A stretch of DNA of 8,564 bases, from assembly GCA_964638815.1 (NCBI GenBank), contig CAZXBB010000327.1, positions 1 to 8,564 on the forward strand. The letters are read 5' to 3'. Shown piece by piece: positions 6,476 to 8,564 of the stretch. The position numbers and the translations under genes are program-made. The notes below the pieces were generated by a model. The model was not told the origin of the DNA. It ran no database searches and was given only the letters and a program-made list of their open reading frames with translations. Source of the stretch: CAZXBB01 sp964638815 (GTDB taxonomy: Bacteria > Planctomycetota > Phycisphaerae > Phycisphaerales > SM1A02). Position 1 is the first letter of the stretch. Every line of letters starts with the position of its first letter.

Positions 6476-7207
6476 ATGCTCCAGCGCAGTCGCAGAAAGC
6501 TCCGGCAGATCAGCTACTACTCGCGGTCGCGTCAGCGCACGGTGTGGACCCGCGCGCTGGACCTCGCGTTGCCCGCCTCGCTCGCCCTCGCCGTGCCGGT
6601 GACGCTCGCCGGTGAGGCGATGGTCGAGCGCGCGCGAACCGCGGAGGAGGCGACGGGCGTGCTCATCGGCAACCCGGCAGTCGAGGTCCGGGCGCCGGTC
6701 GTCGCGGGCGACCACCGGTGGAACCACGAAGACGGCGTTCCGTACGGCGAGTGGACCCTGGTCCGCTACGTGGTGACCCGCGGCTGGCCGTTCGCTTCGA
6801 AGACGAGCCACGCGCGCGCCAGCGTGGACATCAACATCTTCAGCGAGCCGCGTCTGCGGGTGAACGCCCGGCTCGACCGCGACGCGCCGGCGCGCGTCGC
6901 CATCGAAGACGCGCTCGTCGGTGCCGGTCGCGCCGATCTGCGTGAGGCGTGGGGCGCCGCGGACAGTCAATCCGAGCGGGAATGGCTCGGCAGCGCGCTC
7001 AACGTCGGGGCGTGGTGGGTGATGCTGTTCGTGGCGTCCGCGGTGGTCATCCGCGCCCTGAGCCTCTTCGCGCTCCTGTTCCGCGCGAAGCGGCACGTCG
7101 CGGTGCGCGATCGGTCCCGCGCGGGGGTGTGTGCCAACTGCAAGTACGACCTGCGCGGGCTCGAGTTCAGCGAACGGTGTCCGGAGTGCGGGGCGCTGGT
7201 GCATTGA
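6476..7207 (+). CDS. two-helix membrane protein with C-terminal zinc ribbon
   Basis: 243 residues, function unknown. A basic N-terminus (1 to 26) precedes a transmembrane helix at about 28 to 46 (ALDLALPASLALAVPVTLAG). An extracytoplasmic domain follows (about 50 to 172) with no recognised fold, then a second helix at about 178 to 202 (NVGAWWVMLFVASAVVIRAL). After a basic stretch comes a cytoplasmic rubredoxin-like zinc ribbon: C219, C222, C235 and C238 in CANCKYDLRG...RCPECGA. This C-terminal ribbon after a last helix is a recurrent, mostly uncharacterised arrangement in Planctomycetota. The ATG at 6476 lies 72 bp after the glycosyltransferase stop; I see no terminator in the gap, so co-transcription is possible. 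Translation ends at TGA 7205 to 7207, followed by the repeat region. Confidence 0.82.
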   Translation: MLQRSRRKLRQISYYSRSRQRTVWTRALDLALPASLALAVPVTLAGEAMVERARTAEEATGVLIGNPAVEVRAPVVAGDHRWNHEDGVPYGEWTLVRYVVTRGWPFASKTSHARASVDINIFSEPRLRVNARLDRDAPARVAIEDALVGAGRADLREAWGAADSQSEREWLGSALNVGAWWVMLFVASAVVIRALSLFALLFRAKRHVAVRDRSRAGVCANCKYDLRGLEFSERCPECGALVH

Positions 7208-7218
7208 GGCCTCCCGCG

Positions 7219-7314
7219 CCTTCGGGGGCGCGCTGGGGGTGTGACGGACGTTCGGGGGGGTGCGCGACGGGGGTGTAACGGACGTTCGGGGCGGTCGCGC
7301 GATGGGGGTGTAAC
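7219..7314. repeat. tandem 34/35-bp units
   Basis: Two clear units, 7246 to 7279 and 7280 to 7314, each begin GGACGTTCGGGG and end GGGGGTGTAAC. A degenerate, shorter unit precedes them (7219 to 7245, ending GGGGGTGTGAC). A further single unit occurs at 7580 to 7613, at the head of the second module. The GACGTTCGG core occurs once more in the first module as GAACGTTCGG. Confidence 0.8.
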
Positions 7315-7343
7315 CTGTGGTGCGGGGTCTTTCGAACGTTCGG

Positions 7344-7367
7344 GGGGCTGCGTCGTGCAGCCCCTTT
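7344..7367. terminator. hairpin A, copy 1 (terminator-like)
   Basis: GGGGCTGC and GCAGCCCC form a perfect 8-bp stem with a 5-base loop (7344 to 7364), followed on the plus strand by three T residues. It could end transcripts arriving from the zinc-ribbon gene, though the T tract is short and the stop is 137 bp upstream. Confidence 0.45.
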
Positions 7368-7412
7368 GCGCGTGACGTGGTGTTTACACGTTTGCCCGTC
7401 ACGCGCGGCGAC

Positions 7413-7427
7413 GCTGCATCCTGCAGC
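7413..7427. repeat. hairpin B, TCC loop (also at 7712 to 7726)
   Basis: GCTGCA-TCC-TGCAGC, a perfect 6-bp stem with a three-base loop. An identical copy lies in the second module at 7712 to 7726. Confidence 0.75.
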
Positions 7428-7460
7428 TCACGCTACGACGTTCCGACCCGCTAGTGCGAC

Positions 7461-7477
7461 GGCGGCATCCTGCCGCC
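7461..7477. repeat. hairpin C, TCC loop (also at 7760 to 7776)
   Basis: GGCGGCA-TCC-TGCCGCC, a perfect 7-bp stem with the same three-base loop and the same GCATCCTGC centre as hairpin B but different outer pairs. An identical copy lies at 7760 to 7776. Confidence 0.75.
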
Positions 7478-7516
7478 TGCGCGTGCGAAGTCCGGGCGTG
7501 GGTCGGGCTGGTTTTC

Positions 7517-7535
7517 GCAGACCCTCCGGGTCTGC
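7517..7535. repeat. hairpin D, TCC loop
   Basis: GCAGACCC-TCC-GGGTCTGC, a perfect 8-bp stem with a TCC loop, in the linker between the two modules. Its stem sequence is unrelated to hairpins B and C, yet the loop is the same. Confidence 0.75.
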
Positions 7536-7553
7536 AGAAGTCGCGCGGCGACC

Positions 7554-7571
7554 GGCGGCATCCATGCCGCC
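7554..7571. repeat. hairpin E in the linker
   Basis: GGCGGCAT-CC-ATGCCGCC, a perfect 8-bp inverted repeat, or 7 bp with a TCCA loop. It is followed by TTGGTTTT on the plus strand and could act as a terminator. The arm sequence equals that of hairpin C with a slightly altered centre. Confidence 0.7.
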
Positions 7572-7580
7572 TTGGTTTTG

Positions 7581-7805
7581 GACGTTCGGGGCCGTGCGCG
7601 ATGGGGGTGTAACACGTGGTGCGGGGGTTTGTGGACGTCCGGGGGGCTGCGTCGTGCAGCCCCTTTTGGCGTCACGTGGTGTTCACACCTTTGGCCGTCA
7701 CGCGCGGCGACGCTGCATCCTGCAGCTCACGCTACCACGTTCCGACCCGCCAGTGCGACGGCGGCATCCTGCCGCCTGCGCGTGTGAAGTCCGGGCGTGG
7801 GTCGG
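7581..7805. repeat. hairpin-rich repeat module, copy 2
   Basis: 225 bp, second direct copy of 7281 to 7506. Hairpins A, B and C are unchanged in sequence. The palindrome before hairpin A is GGACGTCC (7633 to 7640) in place of GAACGTTC, a change that keeps the symmetry. The large 10-bp inverted repeat of copy 1 is not preserved here; a small GGTGT-TC-ACACC hairpin is possible instead. Confidence 0.92.
7643..7667. terminator. hairpin A, copy 2 (terminator-like)
   Basis: The same 8-bp stem and 5-base loop (7643 to 7663), here followed by four T residues. An intrinsic terminator is possible, but exact repetition within a larger module suggests it is part of a repeat family. Confidence 0.45.
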
Positions 7806-7836
7806 ACGACACCATCAGCAGGACACGCACCTTCGA

Positions 7837-7848
7837 GCGACCGGTCGC
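7837..7848. repeat. 12-bp perfect palindrome
   Basis: GCGACCGGTCGC is its own reverse complement. It stands alone in an otherwise featureless stretch (7806 to 7956) downstream of both convergent genes. It could be a protein-binding site or chance in GC-rich sequence. Confidence 0.4.
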
Positions 7849-7956
7849 CGGCGCGGAGCCGAATCGCCTGACGGGCGAACCGGGACGACGGTCTGCCTCG
7901 GCGCTGCCTGCGCCAGCCGCGACGCCTGCGGAATATGCCTGTCCAGGATACCACAC

Positions 7957-8564
7957 TCAGGGGGCGTGCGGGCCCCATGGTGCATCGTCCGGGCAGTCTG
8001 GCGCGCACAAGCACGTCTCAAGGTAGTGAACGTCGATGTAGTGGTCCATCCAGCAATTGCAGTTGTCCACTTCTGCAGCGGAGCCGAGCTCCAGGCAGTC
8101 CTCGAACTCCTCCCATTCGGCCATTGTCAGGTCCGCCTCCTCGACAGCCTCCTCGTGTGTGTCCGGGGCGCACCAGTTGACGAGAAGAGCCAGCACATCG
8201 CTCATGCCGACATCTCCATTGGCGTCGTAGTCGGGTGGCACGCCAGGATCGGTACCCCATTGTGAGAGCAGGATCGGGAGATCAGGCATCCCGGCGAAGC
8301 CGTCTTGGTTGAGATCGTAGAACAAGTCGCATTCGGCCTCGTAGGCGCCCATGTCGATCGCGTCGAGCGCGATCCGAATGTTGAAGTCCAAATCTGGTGT
8401 TTCTTCCATCAGGTCCATGTCATCGTCCACATTGTGACTGTCGATCGGAGCCAGCTCATCGTCACCAGCATCCTGACACGGCGACGCACCGCCTAACCCG
8501 CCGAGACGATAGTTGCCAAAGTCGATGGAGAAGAGAGGATCTGCGTCGATGTTCCCGGTACCGG
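7957..8564 (-). CDS. secreted protein C-terminus: choice-of-anchor-Q-like segment plus dockerin-type repeat (5' partial)
   Basis: The frame is open to the right edge; 201 residues of the C-terminus are visible, with the stop TGA at 7959 to 7957. The first part reads NIDADPLFSIDFGNYRLG...GASPCQDAGD...DAIDMGAYE (to about residue 75). This is the end of a choice-of-anchor-Q or right-handed beta-helix type surface protein. Two 12-residue calcium-loop motifs follow: DLNQDGFAGMPD (83 to 94; D83, N85, D87, D94) and DYDANGDVGMSD (111 to 122; D111, D113, N115, D117, D122), each leading into an LxxLLxxW helix. This is the planctomycetal dockerin-type I pattern. A 70-residue acidic tail with seven cysteines (131 to 190) follows. 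Base composition is visibly less GC-rich than the genes to the left. An apparent internal GTG start at 8430 is not the true start, since the domain continues upstream. Confidence 0.88.
   Translation of the reverse strand, partial: GTGNIDADPLFSIDFGNYRLGGLGGASPCQDAGDDELAPIDSHNVDDDMDLMEETPDLDFNIRIALDAIDMGAYEAECDLFYDLNQDGFAGMPDLPILLSQWGTDPGVPPDYDANGDVGMSDVLALLVNWCAPDTHEEAVEEADLTMAEWEEFEDCLELGSAAEVDNCNCWMDHYIDVHYLETCLCAPDCPDDAPWGPHAP

Larger units (their letters stand above)
7281..7506. repeat. hairpin-rich repeat module, copy 1
   Basis: 226 bp, direct repeat of 7581 to 7805 at a period of about 300 bp. By eye the copies differ at about 20 positions, near 90 percent identity. The most conserved part runs from the GGGGCTGC hairpin to the end. 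It contains the palindrome CGAACGTTCG (7333 to 7342), hairpin A (7344 to 7364), an imperfectly conserved 10-bp inverted repeat (7368 to 7377 with 7397 to 7406), hairpin B (7413 to 7427) and hairpin C (7461 to 7477). Confidence 0.92.
7208..7956. other. 749-bp convergent intergenic region filled with repeats and hairpins
   Basis: No credible gene is seen on either strand; the short open frames here have no family resemblance and are repeated between the two module copies. The content is, in order: tandem 34-bp units (7219 to 7314), a first 226-bp module (7281 to 7506), a linker with two strong hairpins (7507 to 7580), a second module (7581 to 7805), and about 150 bp with nothing notable beyond a 12-bp palindrome. 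The flanking genes converge on it, so it could supply terminators for both, but its size and repeats exceed that need. Confidence 0.8.

Noticed and set aside
5642..7402. 586-codon minus-strand frame opposite the glycosyltransferase and zinc-ribbon genes
   Set aside because: It is antisense to two well-supported genes and low-complexity (Arg/Pro/His/Ala-rich).
7281..7805. Insertion sequence or CRISPR
   Set aside because: There is no transposase frame, no terminal inverted repeats bounding the copies, no regular short spacers and no cas genes.
7366..8265. 299-codon plus-strand frame across the repeat zone
   Set aside because: It encodes near-repeats arising from the duplicated module and ends antisense to the dockerin gene; no family resemblance.

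Overview
This is a GC-rich bacterial window, most likely from an uncultured member of the Planctomycetota, probably class Phycisphaerae. Two features point there. One is a two-helix membrane protein with a C-terminal CANCKYDLRG...CPECG zinc ribbon, a form common in that group. The other is a secreted-protein C-terminus that joins a choice-of-anchor-Q-like segment to a dockerin-type calcium-binding repeat pair. The taxon is inferred from domain styles, not from a marker gene.

Layout. Positions 1 to 4840 are read on the minus strand. In transcription order they hold a CPBP-family intramembrane protease, tryptophanyl-tRNA synthetase (trpS), the carboxyltransferase subunit of methylcrotonyl-CoA carboxylase (liuB/mccB), a methylglutaconyl-CoA hydratase (liuC), and a weakly supported open frame leaving the window at base 1. 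LiuB and LiuC catalyse consecutive steps of leucine degradation. The biotin-carrying subunit and isovaleryl-CoA dehydrogenase are not in view. A degenerate 8-bp tandem repeat fills the liuB-liuC gap. The first 212 bases carry long nested inverted repeats.

From 4839 the plus strand carries trpC (indole-3-glycerol-phosphate synthase), a family 2 glycosyltransferase joined to it by a GTGA stop/start overlap, and the zinc-ribbon membrane protein. The start codons of trpC and of the divergent protease fall in the same CATG, so the divergent control region must lie inside coding sequence.

Positions 7208 to 7956 lie between convergent genes and appear non-coding. They are dominated by a duplicated module of about 226 bp, packed with short hairpins, several with a TCC loop. 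One palindrome differs between the two copies by a compensatory base pair. This stretch, with the nested inverted repeats at 1 to 212, is the least explained part of the window. From 7957 to the right edge the minus strand encodes the C-terminal end of a secreted dockerin-type protein with a cysteine-rich tail and visibly lower GC than its neighbours.

No tRNA, rRNA, CRISPR array, transposase or phage gene was seen, and no multi-gene novel system is evident. The genes themselves are mostly familiar; the unusual material is the non-coding repeat structure.
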